A stretch of 64,000 bases of DNA from Pseudomonas amygdali (GTDB lineage: Bacteria > Pseudomonadota > Gammaproteobacteria > Pseudomonadales > Pseudomonadaceae), in assembly GCF_002699855.1 (NCBI RefSeq), contig NZ_LKBW01000001.1, forward strand, positions 1 through 64,000, given 5' to 3'. The translations under genes were made by a program, and so were the position numbers. How positions within the stretch are numbered: position 1 is the stretch's first letter; each line of letters begins with the position of its first letter. The notes below the pieces were generated by a model. That model made no database searches, had not been told where the DNA came from, and saw only the letters and a list, made by a program, of their open reading frames with translations. Positions 27,809 through 37,695 of the stretch are shown one piece after another.

Positions 27809-28627
27809 ATGAGCAAGACTCGTATTGCCTTCGTCGGTGCCGGAAACATGGCTGCCAGCCTGATCGGCGGCCTGCGCGCCCAAGGCGTGGACGCGGCACT
27901 GATCTGTGCCAGCGCGCCGGGTGCCGAAACCCGCGAACGCATCGCCAACGATCATGGCATCCAGGTATTTGCCGACAACGCCGAGGCGATCAAGGGCGCA
28001 GATGTCGTGGTGCTGGCGGTCAAGCCGCAGATGATGAAAAACGTCTGCCAGGCGTTGAAGTCCAGCCTTGAAGCCAATCAGTTGATTGTTTCGGTCGCAG
28101 CCGGCATTACCTGCGCCAGCCTGACTCAATGGCTTGGCGATCAGCCGGTGGTGCGCTGCATGCCCAATACCCCATCACTGCTGCGTCAGGGTGCCAGCGG
28201 GCTGTATGCGACCGACAAGGTCACTGCCGAACAACGCGAGCAGGCCGAGCAACTGCTGTCGGCCGTCGGTGTGGCAGTCTGGGTCGAGCAGGAAAAACAC
28301 ATGGACGCTGTAACGGCCGTGTCTGGCAGTGGCCCTGCGTACTTCTTTTTGATGATGGAAGCGATGACCGCGGCAGGTGTAAAACTGGGCCTGCCGGAAG
28401 ACATCGCGAAAAAGCTGACTCTGCAAACCGCACTGGGCTCGGCACTGATCGCGACCGGCAGTGATGTGGGCGCGGGCGAGCTGCGTCGTCGTGTCGCCTC
28501 GCCAGGCGGGACCACCGAGGCGGCCATCAAGGCATTTCAGGCAGGCGGCTTCGAAGCACTGGTGGAAACGGCACTGACTGCCGCAGATCATCGTGCAGCC
28601 GAGCTGGCTGAGCAACTGGGCAAATAA
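27809..28627 (+). CDS. proC: Pyrroline-5-carboxylate reductase
   Basis: A 272-residue enzyme that reduces pyrroline-5-carboxylate to proline. The start MSKTRIAFVGAGNMAASLIG at 27809 has AAGGA upstream. It has a Rossmann GAGNMA loop, VVLAVKPQMM, RCMPNTPSLLRQGASGLYA, and the dimerisation signature VSGSGPAYFFLMMEAM with SPGGTTEAAI. It sits between yggS and yggT in one transcription direction. Confidence 0.96.
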   Translation: MSKTRIAFVGAGNMAASLIGGLRAQGVDAALICASAPGAETRERIANDHGIQVFADNAEAIKGADVVVLAVKPQMMKNVCQALKSSLEANQLIVSVAAGITCASLTQWLGDQPVVRCMPNTPSLLRQGASGLYATDKVTAEQREQAEQLLSAVGVAVWVEQEKHMDAVTAVSGSGPAYFFLMMEAMTAAGVKLGLPEDIAKKLTLQTALGSALIATGSDVGAGELRRRVASPGGTTEAAIKAFQAGGFEALVETALTAADHRAAELAEQLGK

Positions 28628-28652
28628 TTTTCGGGTTTTCTGGAGCAGATCG

Positions 28653-29243
28653 ATGATCGGATTGAACACCGCTGCAATTTACGTCCTGCAAACGCTTGGC
28701 AGTCTTTACCTGCTGATCGTGCTGTTGCGCTTTGTGCTGCAACTGGTGCGGGCCAATTTCTACAACCCGCTGTGCCAGTTCATAGTGCGCGCCACCCAGC
28801 CGTTGCTCAAGCCGCTGCGGCGCATCATCCCGAGCCTGGGCGGGCTGGACATGTCTTCGCTGGTACTGGCGATCATCGTGCAGATGGTGCTGATGGCCCT
28901 GACCCTGCTGCTGATGTTCGGCACCACGGGCGATCCGCTGCACCTGCTGCTCTGGTCGATCATCGGCGTAACCGCACTGTTTCTGAAGATATTCTTCTTT
29001 GCCCTGATCATCAGCGTGATTCTGTCGTGGGTAGCACCGGGTAGCAGCAACCCCGGCGCAGAGCTGGTCAACCAGATCTGTGAACCCGCCCTGGCACCGT
29101 TCCGCAAGATCGTTCCGAACCTGGGCGGGCTGGATATCTCGCCGATCCTGGCGTTTCTGGTGCTCAAGCTGCTGGACATGCTGGTCATCAACAACCTCGC
29201 CGCCATGAGCAACATGCCGGATGTGCTGCGGTTGCTGATGTAA
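28653..29243 (+). CDS. yggT: YggT-family integral membrane protein
   Basis: A 196-residue protein from the ATG at 28653 (MIGLNTAAIYVLQTLG), with TGGAGC upstream. It has two YggT repeats, each with paired membrane helices and the motif NP..R..TQPLLKPLRRIIPSLGGLDMS or its second version EPALAPFRKIVPNLGGLDIS. The YggT family has been linked to osmotic tolerance, but its activity is unknown. REP sequences follow the stop. Confidence 0.9.
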   Translation: MIGLNTAAIYVLQTLGSLYLLIVLLRFVLQLVRANFYNPLCQFIVRATQPLLKPLRRIIPSLGGLDMSSLVLAIIVQMVLMALTLLLMFGTTGDPLHLLLWSIIGVTALFLKIFFFALIISVILSWVAPGSSNPGAELVNQICEPALAPFRKIVPNLGGLDISPILAFLVLKLLDMLVINNLAAMSNMPDVLRLLM

Positions 29244-29249
29244 GCAATC

Positions 29250-29335
29250 TTGTTCCACGCTGGAGCGTGCGGAACGATCACCTCAACTATCGTGCGACGC
29301 TCCGCGTCGCATGCCGTTCTGGACGCTCTGCGTCC
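29250..29335. repeat. REP cluster, family A, between yggT and metX
   Basis: GTTCCACGCTGGAGCGTGCGG is a first palindrome. The 47-bp module follows at 29289-29335 with GACGCTCCGCGTC and GGACGCTCTGCGTCC. This cluster separates the proC-yggT group from metX. Confidence 0.88.
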
Positions 29336-29377
29336 TGTCCCGAGGTGCAGCTGATTTGTGCCTCACAACATCGCTTA

Positions 29378-29406
29378 TTGCCGCTGCACCCCGCGGTCTT
29401 TAGACT
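29378..29406 (+). promoter_or_regulatory. Candidate sigma-70 promoter for metX
   Basis: TTGCCG at 29378-29383 and TAGACT at 29401-29406 are separated by 17 bp, each four of six consensus bases. A start site near 29413 would give a short leader before the metX ATG at 29436. Confidence 0.4.
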
Positions 29407-29435
29407 TACGCCTCATTTATGCGAGAGCAGGGTCG

Positions 29436-30575
29436 ATGCCCACGGTATTCCCTCACGATTCTGTCGGACTGGTCACACCACAGACGGCGCACTTCAGCGA
29501 GCCTCTGGCGCTGGCCTGCGGTCGTTCGTTGCCGGCCTATGACCTGATTTACGAAACCTACGGTCAGCTCAACGCCGCACGCAGCAATGCCGTGCTGATC
29601 TGCCACGCGCTGTCCGGGCATCACCATGCCGCAGGCTTCCACAGCGCCGATGACCGCAAACCGGGCTGGTGGGACAGTTGCATCGGCCCTGGCAAGCCTA
29701 TCGACACCAACACGTTCTTCGTCGTCAGCCTCAACAACCTGGGCGGCTGCAACGGCTCTACCGGCCCGAGCAGTATCGACCCGGACACCGGCAAGCCGTT
29801 CGGCGCCAACTTCCCGGTGGTGACCGTGGAAGACTGGGTCAACAGTCAGGCCCGGCTGGCGGATCTGCTCGGCATCGACACGTGGGCCGCGGTGATTGGC
29901 GGCAGTCTGGGTGGCATGCAGGCGCTGCAATGGACCATCAGCTACCCGGATCGCGTGCGCCATTGCCTGGCGATCGCCTCTGCCCCCAAGCTGTCGGCAC
30001 AGAACATCGCGTTCAACGAGGTGGCGCGTCAGGCCATTCTCACCGACCCCGAATTCCACGGTGGTTCGTTCCAGGAACGCGGAGTGATCCCTAAACGCGG
30101 CCTGATGCTGGCACGGATGGTCGGGCACATCACCTACCTGTCGGATGACTCGATGGGCGAGAAATTCGGCCGGGGTCTGAAGAGCGAAAAACTCAACTAC
30201 GACTTCCACAGCGTCGAGTTTCAGGTCGAGAGCTACCTGCGTTATCAGGGTGAAGAATTTTCCGGGCGTTTCGACGCCAATACCTACCTGTTGATGACCA
30301 AGGCACTGGATTACTTCGATCCTGCGGCGAACTTCAACGACGACTTGGCCAAGACCTTCGCCAATGCCACCGCCAAATTCTGCGTGATGTCGTTTACTAC
30401 CGACTGGCGCTTCTCGCCGGCCCGCTCGCGGGAACTGGTGGACGCACTGATGGCCGCGCGCAAGGACGTCTGTTACCTGGAAATCGACGCACCGCAGGGC
30501 CACGACGCCTTTCTGATCCCGATTCCGCGCTACTTGCAGGCTTTCGGTAATTACATGAACCGAATTTCGTTGTGA
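29436..30575 (+). CDS. metX: Homoserine O-acyltransferase MetX
   Basis: A 379-residue alpha/beta hydrolase that acylates homoserine at the start of methionine synthesis. Pseudomonas MetX enzymes generally use succinyl-CoA; acyl choice is not proven by sequence here. The nucleophile Ser lies in [14 protein letters not shown], the Asp in FTTDWRFSP and the His in [10 protein letters not shown]. The start [15 protein letters not shown] at 29436 has GAGCAGG upstream. metW follows after 7 bp, a standard pair. Confidence 0.94.
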   Translation: MPTVFPHDSVGLVTPQTAHFSEPLALACGRSLPAYDLIYETYGQLNAARSNAVLICHALSGHHHAAGFHSADDRKPGWWDSCIGPGKPIDTNTFFVVSLNNLGGCNGSTGPSSIDPDTGKPFGANFPVVTVEDWVNSQARLADLLGIDTWAAVIGGSLGGMQALQWTISYPDRVRHCLAIASAPKLSAQNIAFNEVARQAILTDPEFHGGSFQERGVIPKRGLMLARMVGHITYLSDDSMGEKFGRGLKSEKLNYDFHSVEFQVESYLRYQGEEFSGRFDANTYLLMTKALDYFDPAANFNDDLAKTFANATAKFCVMSFTTDWRFSPARSRELVDALMAARKDVCYLEIDAPQGHDAFLIPIPRYLQAFGNYMNRISL

Positions 30576-30582
30576 GGACGTC

Positions 30583-31203
30583 ATGAGAGCCGATCTGGAA
30601 ATCATTCAGGAATGGATTCCCGCGGGCAGCCGCGTGCTCGACCTGGGCTGCGGTGACGGCGAATTGCTGACCTGGCTGCGTGACCACAAGCAGGTCACCG
30701 GTTACGGGCTGGAAAACGACGCTGCCAACATCGCCGAGTGTGTCGCCAAGGGCATCAACGTCATCGAGCAGGACCTCGACAAGGGTCTGGGTAACTTTGC
30801 AAGCAACAGTTTCGATGTCGTGGTCATGACTCAGGCCCTGCAAGCGGTGCATTACCCGGACCGAATCCTCGACGAGATGCTGCGCGTCGGGCGCCAGTGC
30901 ATCATCACCTTCCCGAACTTCGGTCACTGGCGCTGCCGCTGGTACCTGGCGAGCAAGGGCCGCATGCCGGTGTCCGAATTTCTGCCGTATACCTGGTACA
31001 ACACGCCGAACATCCACTTCTGCACCTTCGGCGATTTCGAAGAACTGTGCCGTGAACGCGATGCAAAGGTGCTCGACAGGCTGGCCGTCGATCAACAGCA
31101 TCGCCACGGCTGGGCCAGCAAACTCTGGCCCAATCTGCTCGGCGAGATCGGCATCTACCGCGTCACCAGCCCAGGGCTGACGGACCACAGGATTGCCGTT
31201 TAA
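30583..31203 (+). CDS. metW: MetW, partner of MetX
   Basis: A 206-residue SAM-methyltransferase-fold protein: VLDLGCGDGELLTWL is the SAM loop, followed by GYGLENDAANIAEC and DVVVMTQALQAVHYPDRIL. MetW is found with MetX and is needed for normal MetX activity in some bacteria; no methyl acceptor is known. The 7-bp gap to metX supports co-expression. Confidence 0.92.
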   Translation: MRADLEIIQEWIPAGSRVLDLGCGDGELLTWLRDHKQVTGYGLENDAANIAECVAKGINVIEQDLDKGLGNFASNSFDVVVMTQALQAVHYPDRILDEMLRVGRQCIITFPNFGHWRCRWYLASKGRMPVSEFLPYTWYNTPNIHFCTFGDFEELCRERDAKVLDRLAVDQQHRHGWASKLWPNLLGEIGIYRVTSPGLTDHRIAV

Positions 31204-31236
31204 CCGACCGTTTTCAAGCACCACGACAGGCCAACC

Positions 31237-31830
31237 ATGAACCTCACACAACTCGTACTGGCCAGCCACAATGGCGGCAAACTCAAGGAACTCCAGGCCA
31301 TGCTCGGCGGCAGCGTAACGCTGCGCTCGGTCAGTGAGTTCAGCCTGGTAGAGCCGGAAGAAACCGGCCTGTCATTCGTCGAGAATGCAATCCTCAAGGC
31401 ACGCAATGCCTCACGCCTTTCCGGGCTGCCGGCGCTGGCCGACGACTCGGGGCTGGCGGTGGACTTTCTCGGCGGTGCGCCGGGTATCTATTCCGCGCGT
31501 TACGCCGATGGCCAAGGCGATGCCGCCAACAACGCCAAGCTGCTGGAAGCGCTCAAAGACGTGCCGGACGAGCAGCGTGGTGCACAGTTCGTCTGCGTAT
31601 TGGCGCTGGTACGCCACGCCGACGATCCATTGCCGATCCTCTGTGAAGGGCTGTGGCACGGGCGCATCCTGCACGCCGCCAGCGGTGAACACGGCTTCGG
31701 CTATGACCCGCTGTTCTGGGTGCCGGAGCGCAACTGCTCGAGTGCCGAACTGGGCCCGACCGAGAAGAACCAGCTCAGCCACCGCGCCCGCGCCATGGTC
31801 CTGTTGCGGCAACGCCTGGGTCTGCAATGA
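31237..31830 (+). CDS. rdgB: RdgB/HAM1 family non-canonical purine NTP pyrophosphatase
   Basis: A 197-residue house-cleaning enzyme that hydrolyses ITP, dITP and XTP to monophosphates, keeping them out of nucleic acids. Motifs: [15 protein letters not shown] at the N-terminus, [38 protein letters not shown] and SHRARAM. Its stop overlaps hemW by 4 bp. Confidence 0.95.
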   Translation: MNLTQLVLASHNGGKLKELQAMLGGSVTLRSVSEFSLVEPEETGLSFVENAILKARNASRLSGLPALADDSGLAVDFLGGAPGIYSARYADGQGDAANNAKLLEALKDVPDEQRGAQFVCVLALVRHADDPLPILCEGLWHGRILHAASGEHGFGYDPLFWVPERNCSSAELGPTEKNQLSHRARAMVLLRQRLGLQ

Positions 31831-33041
31831 CCCACGATTCGCCTGCGCAGCCGCTGTTTCTCGGCGAGAGCGGTTTCTCGTCAGAAAGCCCACGCCCTGC
31901 GCTGCCGCACCTGCCACCGCTGTCGCTGTACATCCATATTCCGTGGTGCGTGCGCAAATGCCCGTACTGCGACTTCAATTCGCACACTGCCAGCCCGGTA
32001 TTGCCGGAACAGGAATACGTCGACGCCCTGCTCGCCGACCTGGACCTTGACCTGCCGCACGTCTATGGCCGCGAACTGCAATCGATCTTCTTTGGTGGCG
32101 GTACGCCAAGCCTGTTCAGCGCAGACGCACTGGGCCGCCTGCTCAAGGGCGTGGAACAACGCATCCGCTTTGCCAGCGACATCGAAATTACCCTGGAAGC
32201 CAACCCCGGCACCTTTGAACAGGTCAAATTCAGCGCCTATCGCGGTCTGGGCATCAATCGACTGTCGATCGGCATTCAGAGCTTTCAGGAGTCCAAACTC
32301 AAGGCGCTGGGCCGCATCCACAATGGCGACGAAGCAATTCGTGCCGCCGACATGGCGCGTCAGGCCGGTTTCGACAACTTCAACCTGGACCTTATGCACG
32401 GCCTGCCGGACCAGTCCCAGGACGAAGCGCTGGACGATCTGCGCCAGGCCATCGCCCTCGCCCCGACTCATCTGTCCTGGTATCAACTGACCCTGGAACC
32501 CAACACGGTGTTCTGGAATCAGCCACCGGTGCTGCCCGAAGACGACATTCTTTGGGACATTCAGGAAACCGGACAGCACTTGCTGGCCACTCATGGCTAC
32601 GCGCAATACGAAGTGTCGGCTTATGCACAGCCCGGAAAACCGGCGCGGCATAACCTCAACTATTGGGCGTTCGGTGATTTCATCGGCATCGGCGCAGGCG
32701 CACACGGCAAGCTGAGCCACCCGGACGGGCGCATCATGCGCACCTGGAAAACCCGGCTGCCCAAGGATTACCTGAACCCGGTCAAGCCGTTTCAGGCCGG
32801 TTCCAAGCTGTTGCCGCTGGATGAATTGCCGTTCGAATTCCTGATGAACGCACTGCGACTGACAAATGGTGTGGACGCTGCGTTATTTCGCGAAAGAACC
32901 GGTCTAAGCCTCGATTCGCTGGCCGAGGCGCGTCGACAGGCTGAACAAAAGGGGTTGCTGCACCAGGACCCGACACGCCTGATCGCCACGCCACAAGGCC
33001 AGCTGTTCCTCAACGACCTGCTGCAATACTTTCTGATCTAA
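31827..33041 (+). CDS. hemW: Radical SAM protein HemW (coproporphyrinogen III oxidase-like, heme chaperone)
   Basis: A 404-residue radical-SAM protein. The 4Fe-4S motif [10 protein letters not shown] (CxxxCxxC) lies near residue 40, [10 protein letters not shown] forms the SAM-binding glycine motif, and [10 protein letters not shown] and [20 protein letters not shown] are family signatures. HemW proteins are annotated as oxygen-independent coproporphyrinogen oxidases but several act as heme carriers. The ATG overlaps rdgB (ATGA). A DUF3392 gene follows after 9 bp. Confidence 0.92.
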   Translation: MTHDSPAQPLFLGESGFSSESPRPALPHLPPLSLYIHIPWCVRKCPYCDFNSHTASPVLPEQEYVDALLADLDLDLPHVYGRELQSIFFGGGTPSLFSADALGRLLKGVEQRIRFASDIEITLEANPGTFEQVKFSAYRGLGINRLSIGIQSFQESKLKALGRIHNGDEAIRAADMARQAGFDNFNLDLMHGLPDQSQDEALDDLRQAIALAPTHLSWYQLTLEPNTVFWNQPPVLPEDDILWDIQETGQHLLATHGYAQYEVSAYAQPGKPARHNLNYWAFGDFIGIGAGAHGKLSHPDGRIMRTWKTRLPKDYLNPVKPFQAGSKLLPLDELPFEFLMNALRLTNGVDAALFRERTGLSLDSLAEARRQAEQKGLLHQDPTRLIATPQGQLFLNDLLQYFLI

Positions 33042-33050
33042 GGACCCTGC

Positions 33051-33374
33051 ATGGATTTCGTACTCGATTTGCTCGCCACCGTCTCGCGCTGGAGCCGCAG
33101 CAATCTCTCGGAAATCGCGCTCGCGCTGGTGGGCTGTCTGCTGGTGCTGTTTGGCTCGGACATCAAAGGCTGGCTGGAACAGCGAATCAGCGGCATTACC
33201 GGTGCCCTGCGCATCCCGCTCATCGCTCTGCTGTGCGCAGTCGGCAGCGGCGCAGCACTGATCTACGCCACGCCATGGGTGGTGCGCGGCCTGAGCCAGT
33301 TCAACAACTACAGCTTGGCACCGGTGCTGTTGGTGGTGCTGGTGCTGATCGGGGTAATTGCGGACCGCAAGTAA
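33051..33374 (+). CDS. DUF3392 small membrane protein
   Basis: A 107-residue protein with about three predicted membrane helices (LALVGCLLVLFG, IALLCAVGSGAALIYATPWVV, APVLLVVLVLIGVIADRK). The sequence style, including FGSDIKGWLEQRISGITGALRIPLIAL, fits DUF3392. Function unknown. It lies 9 bp after hemW and is followed by a strong terminator, so it is the last gene of the metX-hemW run. Confidence 0.85.
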   Translation: MDFVLDLLATVSRWSRSNLSEIALALVGCLLVLFGSDIKGWLEQRISGITGALRIPLIALLCAVGSGAALIYATPWVVRGLSQFNNYSLAPVLLVVLVLIGVIADRK

Positions 33375-33396
33375 GCGCTGCTTTTTCAAACGCAGC

Positions 33397-33426
33397 AAAA
33401 AGCCCGGCATCTCTGCCGGGCTTTTT
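33397..33426 (+). terminator. Intrinsic terminator after the DUF3392 gene
   Basis: AAAAAGCCCGGC and GCCGGGCTTTTT form a 12-bp stem with a six-base loop. The A and T runs let it serve both the rightward run and the convergent leftward ilvD. Confidence 0.95.
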
Positions 33427-33443
33427 AGTGTTGCCGATGCAGA

Positions 33444-35291
33444 TCAAGGCACCAGTTTGTCCAGCAACGCCTTGTCACGCACCGCGCCCTTGTCAGCGCT
33501 GGTCGCCAGCAGGGCGTAGGCCTTGAGGGCGGTGGTCACTTTGCGTGGACGCGACTCGACAGGTTTCCAGCCTTTCTTGTCCTGTTCAGTACGGCGCTCG
33601 GCCATCTCGGCATCGTCGATCAGCAGGTTGATCGAGCGGTTGGGGATGTCGATCAGCACTTTGTCGCCATCGCGCACCAGACCGATTGCACCGCCTGCCG
33701 CCGCTTCCGGGGAAGCGTGACCGATGGACAGGCCTGACGTACCGCCCGAGAAACGACCGTCGGTGAGCAACGCACAATCCTTGCCCAGCCCTTTGGACTT
33801 CAGGTACGACGTCGGGTAGAGCATTTCCTGCATGCCCGGACCGCCTTTCGGGCCTTCGTAACGGATGATGACGATGTCGCCAGCCTTCACTTCGTCAGCA
33901 AGAATCCCGCGTACTGCGCTGTCCTGGCTTTCAAAGATTTTGGCGTTGCCTTCGAAGACGTGAATCGACTCGTCGACACCGGCAGTTTTCACTACGCAGC
34001 CATCCAGCGCGATGTTGCCGTACAGCACGGCCAGGCCGCCTTCTTGCGAATAGGCGTGCTCTACGCTGCGGATGCAGCCGTTTTCACGGTCGTCATCGAG
34101 GCTGTCCCAACGGGTCGACTGGCTGAACGCGGTCTGCGTCGGGATGCCCGCCGGGCCTGCCTTGAAGAAGGTGTGCACGGCCTCCTCGTCAGTCTGGGTG
34201 ATGTCCCATTTGGCGATGCCTTCGGCCAAGGTCTTGCTGTGCACGGTCGGCAGGTCGGTGTGCAGCAGGCCGCCACGGGCCAGCTCGCCGAGGATGCTGA
34301 AGATCCCGCCAGCGCGGTGCACGTCTTCCATGTGGTACTTCTGGATGTTCGGCGCGACCTTGCACAGCTGCGGCACCTTGCGCGACAGGCGGTCGATGTG
34401 GCGCAGGTCGAAGTCGATCTCGGCTTCCTGAGCAGCGGCCAGCAAGTGCAGGATGGTGTTGGTCGAACCGCCCATGGCGATGTCCAGCGTCATGGCGTTC
34501 TCGAACGCCTTGAAGTTGGCGATGTTGCGCGGCAACACCGAGTCATCGTTTTCCTTGTAGTACTGACGGCACAGGTCAACGATGGTGCGGCCGGCCTGCA
34601 GGAACAGTTGCTCGCGGTCGCTGTGGGTGGCGAGTGCGGAACCGTTGCCCGGCAGGGCCAGACCCAGTGCTTCGGTCAGGCAGTTCATCGAGTTGGCGGT
34701 GAACATGCCGGAACACGACCCGCAGGTCGGACAGGCGCTGCGCTCGTACTCGGCGACTTTTTCGTCACTGGCGGTCGAGTCAGCAGCGATGACCATCGCA
34801 TCGACCAGATCCAGGCCGTGGCTGGCCAGTTTGGTCTTGCCCGCTTCCATTGGCCCGCCGGAGACGAAGATCACCGGAATGTTCAGGCGCAACGATGCCA
34901 TCAGCATGCCCGGGGTGATCTTGTCGCAGTTGGAAATGCACACGATGGCGTCGGCGCAATGCGCATTGACCATGTACTCGACCGAGTCGGCAATGATCTC
35001 GCGGCTCGGCAGCGAATAGAGCATCCCGTCGTGGCCCATGGCGATGCCATCGTCGACCGCAATGGTGTTGAATTCCTTGGCCACGCCACCGGCGCGCTCG
35101 ACTTCACGCGCGACCAGCTGGCCCATGTCCTTGAGGTGGACGTGGCCGGGTACGAACTGGGTGAAGGAGTTGGCGATGGCGATGATCGGTTTTTTGAAGT
35201 CTTCGTCCTTCATGCCCGTGGCGCGCCACAGGGCACGGGCGCCGGCCATGTTGCGGCCGTGGGTGGACGTTTTCGAGCGGTAAACAGGCAT
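33444..35291 (-). CDS. ilvD: Dihydroxy-acid dehydratase
   Basis: A 615-residue iron-sulfur enzyme of valine and isoleucine synthesis. The start [20 protein letters not shown] at 35291 matches the family; an in-frame extension to 35426 is not family-like. The cluster-binding cysteines lie in [13 protein letters not shown] and [19 protein letters not shown]-terminal [20 protein letters not shown] is also diagnostic. CCGGAG precedes the ATG by about eight bases. A hairpin with a T run lies about 90 bp upstream in the leader. It converges with the DUF3392 gene and diverges from the aminotransferase gene. Confidence 0.96.
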   Translation of the reverse strand: MPVYRSKTSTHGRNMAGARALWRATGMKDEDFKKPIIAIANSFTQFVPGHVHLKDMGQLVAREVERAGGVAKEFNTIAVDDGIAMGHDGMLYSLPSREIIADSVEYMVNAHCADAIVCISNCDKITPGMLMASLRLNIPVIFVSGGPMEAGKTKLASHGLDLVDAMVIAADSTASDEKVAEYERSACPTCGSCSGMFTANSMNCLTEALGLALPGNGSALATHSDREQLFLQAGRTIVDLCRQYYKENDDSVLPRNIANFKAFENAMTLDIAMGGSTNTILHLLAAAQEAEIDFDLRHIDRLSRKVPQLCKVAPNIQKYHMEDVHRAGGIFSILGELARGGLLHTDLPTVHSKTLAEGIAKWDITQTDEEAVHTFFKAGPAGIPTQTAFSQSTRWDSLDDDRENGCIRSVEHAYSQEGGLAVLYGNIALDGCVVKTAGVDESIHVFEGNAKIFESQDSAVRGILADEVKAGDIVIIRYEGPKGGPGMQEMLYPTSYLKSKGLGKDCALLTDGRFSGGTSGLSIGHASPEAAAGGAIGLVRDGDKVLIDIPNRSINLLIDDAEMAERRTEQDKKGWKPVESRPRKVTTALKAYALLATSADKGAVRDKALLDKLVP

Positions 35292-35379
35292 TGAAACACT
35301 CCGGCAAAAATAAGGCTGATCAGGAAGGGAGTGAGCTTCTATTGACGTCGCGAACGAGCGGCAGTGACCGCAGGCAGCG

Positions 35380-35415
35380 AAGAAACCGAACACCACGGGA
35401 TCACCGTGTGTTCGG
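35380..35415 (-). promoter_or_regulatory. Terminator-like hairpin in the ilvD leader
   Basis: Read leftward, CCGAACACACGG and CCGTGGTGTTCGG pair (one bulged base, three- to four-base loop) and are followed by TTTCTT. No gene on this strand ends here, so the structure would lie inside the ilvD leader if transcription starts upstream. The rest of 35292-35628 shows no gene and no clear promoter. Confidence 0.45.
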
Positions 35416-35628
35416 CCTGAGCTCATAAACCCGCCGGGGATGACTGGCGATGAATAGCGCCGATTCTACACCGCCGGGTGGTTTGGTGGGGTCCGAATAT
35501 CGGTCTTGGCACGGCGTTGCAAATCCCGATGGACAAAAGGCTGTCAGCCCATCTATCTTCCTCGGCAGGCCGCCTCATGTGGCCACGTCGCTCGGACGGT
35601 TCCGGGCGCTTACGTTTGCGAGATACTC

Positions 35629-36838
35629 ATGGCTGACCAAGGTTCGCCGCGCCGCTTTGCGCGCATCGATCGACTCCCCCCCTTATGTGTTCAACATCAC
35701 CGCCGAGCTGAAAATGGCTGCTCGTCGTCGTGGTGAGGACATTATCGACCTGAGCATGGGCAACCCCGACGGGGCCACACCGCCGCACATTGTCGAAAAA
35801 CTGATTACCGTCGCCCAGCGCGAAGACACCCACGGCTACTCCACCTCGCGGGGCATTCCGCGCCTGCGCCGGGCCATTTCCAACTGGTACAAGAAGCGCT
35901 ACGAGGTCGACATCGACCCTGAAAGCGAAGCGATCGTGACCATTGGTTCCAAGGAAGGCCTGGCCCACCTGATGCTCGCCACACTGGATCAGGGCGACAC
36001 GGTGCTGGTGCCCAACCCCAGTTACCCGATCCACATCTACGGTGCCGTGATTGCCGGCGCCCAGGTGCGATCGGTGCCGCTGGTGCCAGGCGTGGACTTC
36101 TTCGACGAGCTGGAAAAAGCCATTCGCGGCTCGATTCCCAAGCCGAAGATGATGATTCTGGGCTTTCCGTCCAACCCGACGGCGCAATGTGTGGAGCTGG
36201 ATTTCTTCGAGCGCGTGGTGGCGCTGGCCAAGCAGTATGACGTGCTGGTGGTTCACGATCTGGCGTACGCCGATATTGTCTACGATGGCTGGAAAGCCCC
36301 GTCGATCATGCAGGTGCCGGGTGCCAAGGACATTGCCGTCGAGTTCTTCACCCTGTCCAAAAGCTACAACATGGCGGGCTGGCGGATTGGCTTCATGGTC
36401 GGCAACCCGGAGCTGGTGAACGCTCCTGCGCGGATCAAGAGTTACCACGACTACGGCACCTTCACGCCACTGCAGGTGGCGGCGATTGCCGCGCTGGAAG
36501 GCGATCAGCAGTGCGTGCTCGACATTGCCGAGCAGTATCGCCAGCGCCGCAACGTACTGGTCAAAGGCCTGCACGAACTGGGCTGGATGGTCGAAAACCC
36601 CAAGGCGTCGATGTACGTCTGGGCGAAGATTCCACAGGCTTATGCGCACCTGGGTTCGCTGGAGTTCGCCAAGAAGCTGCTGGCCGAAGCCAAGGTGTGT
36701 GTCTCGCCGGGCATCGGTTTCGGTGAGTACGGCGACGATCACGTGCGCTTCGCGCTGATCGAGAATCAGGACCGCATCCGTCAGGCCGTGCGCGGCATCC
36801 GCAGCATGTTCAGGGCTGACGACAAGCTCAAGTCCTGA
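35629..36838 (+). pseudogene. alaC: AlaC-like PLP aminotransferase with a frameshift in a C7 tract
   Basis: The expected start [18 protein letters not shown] (ATG 35629-35631) is in one frame, and the rest ([20 protein letters not shown] onward, to 36838) is in another. The switch falls in seven Cs at 35676-35682; with six Cs the family sequence RLPPYVF is restored. The downstream part is intact: [23 protein letters not shown] and the PLP lysine motif [14 protein letters not shown]. The family makes alanine from pyruvate and glutamate. As given, the normal start ends at 35736. An in-frame ATG at 35450 would add 75-odd unrelated residues. A sequencing error, a real mutation or slippage are all possible. 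Confidence 0.85.
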
Positions 36839-36852
36839 GGCTAACCTGAACG

Positions 36853-36888
36853 CCATGCCTGCTGACCGAATGCGCTCGGCAGGCATGG
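36853..36888 (+). terminator. Possible terminator hairpin after the aminotransferase gene
   Basis: CCATGCCTGC and GCAGGCATGG form a perfect 10-bp stem 14 bp after the stop at 36838. There is no T run after it, so it may be a weak or Rho-assisted end, or only an mRNA-stabilising hairpin. Confidence 0.4.
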
Positions 36889-37012
36889 ACCTCGATACCG
36901 ATGATGCCCTTCCCTGACTGACCGACAGTCGCCTCGACAATTTTTACTTACTGCAAATGGCCGCGGCCCGGTATGATCGCGCGCCCCGATACACCCGGAA
37001 TTCTGAAATAAA

Positions 37013-37468
37013 ATGAAACCCACCTTGATCGCCGCCGCAGAACTCGATCGCATCGACACCTGGGCCAAATACTCCAGCCACATATGCGGGGGCTGCGTGT
37101 CCAGTTGCTGCACGTTGCCGGTAGAAGTGAAGATCAAGGACCTGATCCGCATCGGCATCGTCGATGAGTTCGAGCGCGGCGATCCGGCGAAGAACATCGC
37201 CAAACGTCTGCAGAAAGAAGGCATCGTCGAGCGTTACAACCAGAAGTCGGAAATCTTCACGTTGCAGCGCATGAGCAACAACGACTGCCTGTACCTGGAC
37301 CGTAAAAGCCGCCTGTGCACCATCTATGACAAGCGCCCGGACACCTGCCGCAACCACCCGAAAGTCGGACCGCGTCCCGGTTATTGCGCGTACAAGCCCA
37401 AAGAAGTCGTGCGTCAGGAAAGCGGTTCTTTGAGAAACGCCACCAGCGCGCCAGTGCCGAAGTTCTGA
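37013..37468 (+). CDS. YkgJ-family cysteine-cluster protein
   Basis: A 151-residue protein with a cysteine pattern typical of the YkgJ (putative zinc- or iron-binding) family: CGGCVSSCC near residues 25-33, CLYLD and CTIYDKRPDTCRNHP around 90-120, and YCAYKP. Cys ligands suggest a metal or Fe-S site. The family has no settled function. A terminator follows the gene. Confidence 0.85.
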   Translation: MKPTLIAAAELDRIDTWAKYSSHICGGCVSSCCTLPVEVKIKDLIRIGIVDEFERGDPAKNIAKRLQKEGIVERYNQKSEIFTLQRMSNNDCLYLDRKSRLCTIYDKRPDTCRNHPKVGPRPGYCAYKPKEVVRQESGSLRNATSAPVPKF

Positions 37469-37515
37469 CCCCTTGAAGGGCTGCGCAACGCGCAGAATAT
37501 TGGCTCACATCAATC

Positions 37516-37538
37516 AAGCCCCGCACAGGGGCTTTTTT
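37516..37538 (+). terminator. Intrinsic terminator after the YkgJ gene
   Basis: AAGCCCC and GGGGCTT form a 7-bp stem with a four-base loop, followed by TTTT. Confidence 0.88.
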
Positions 37539-37554
37539 GTGCGCGATGGAAAAA

Positions 37555-37695
37555 GCCTATCGATGTTAATTTTTGTGAAAAATAAAAATACATCACATTA
37601 TTTACTCATTGATTCACTATAAGATTCACAGATCAGAACAATAACGCTCGAATGCCAGCGACACAGGCATCGGCACTGACTTTGAGGATTACTGC
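37555..37695 (+). promoter_or_regulatory. AT-rich promoter region of the tetronate operon
   Basis: This is unusually AT-rich for the window (37563-37625). It contains TATAAG at 37618-37623 as a possible -10 element, without a clear -35. TGAGGATTACTGC before the ATG at 37696 holds the ribosome-binding site. No operator could be assigned, and no regulator gene lies next to the operon. Confidence 0.4.

Noticed and set aside
35292-35426. N-terminal extension of IlvD to 35426
   Set aside because: The extra residues ([20 protein letters not shown] at the start) are not part of the family, and the ATG at 35291 has a good CCGGAG site. The extension overlaps the leader hairpin.
35450-35680. An in-frame start of the aminotransferase at 35450
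   Set aside because: It would add over 70 residues unlike any aminotransferase, while the correct N-terminus is readable in the other frame from 35629. A frameshift explains this better.
37570-37600. A CRP/Vfr site upstream of ltnD (TGTGA...TCACA)
   Set aside because: The half-sites are separated by 14 bp instead of 6, so it does not fit the known site.
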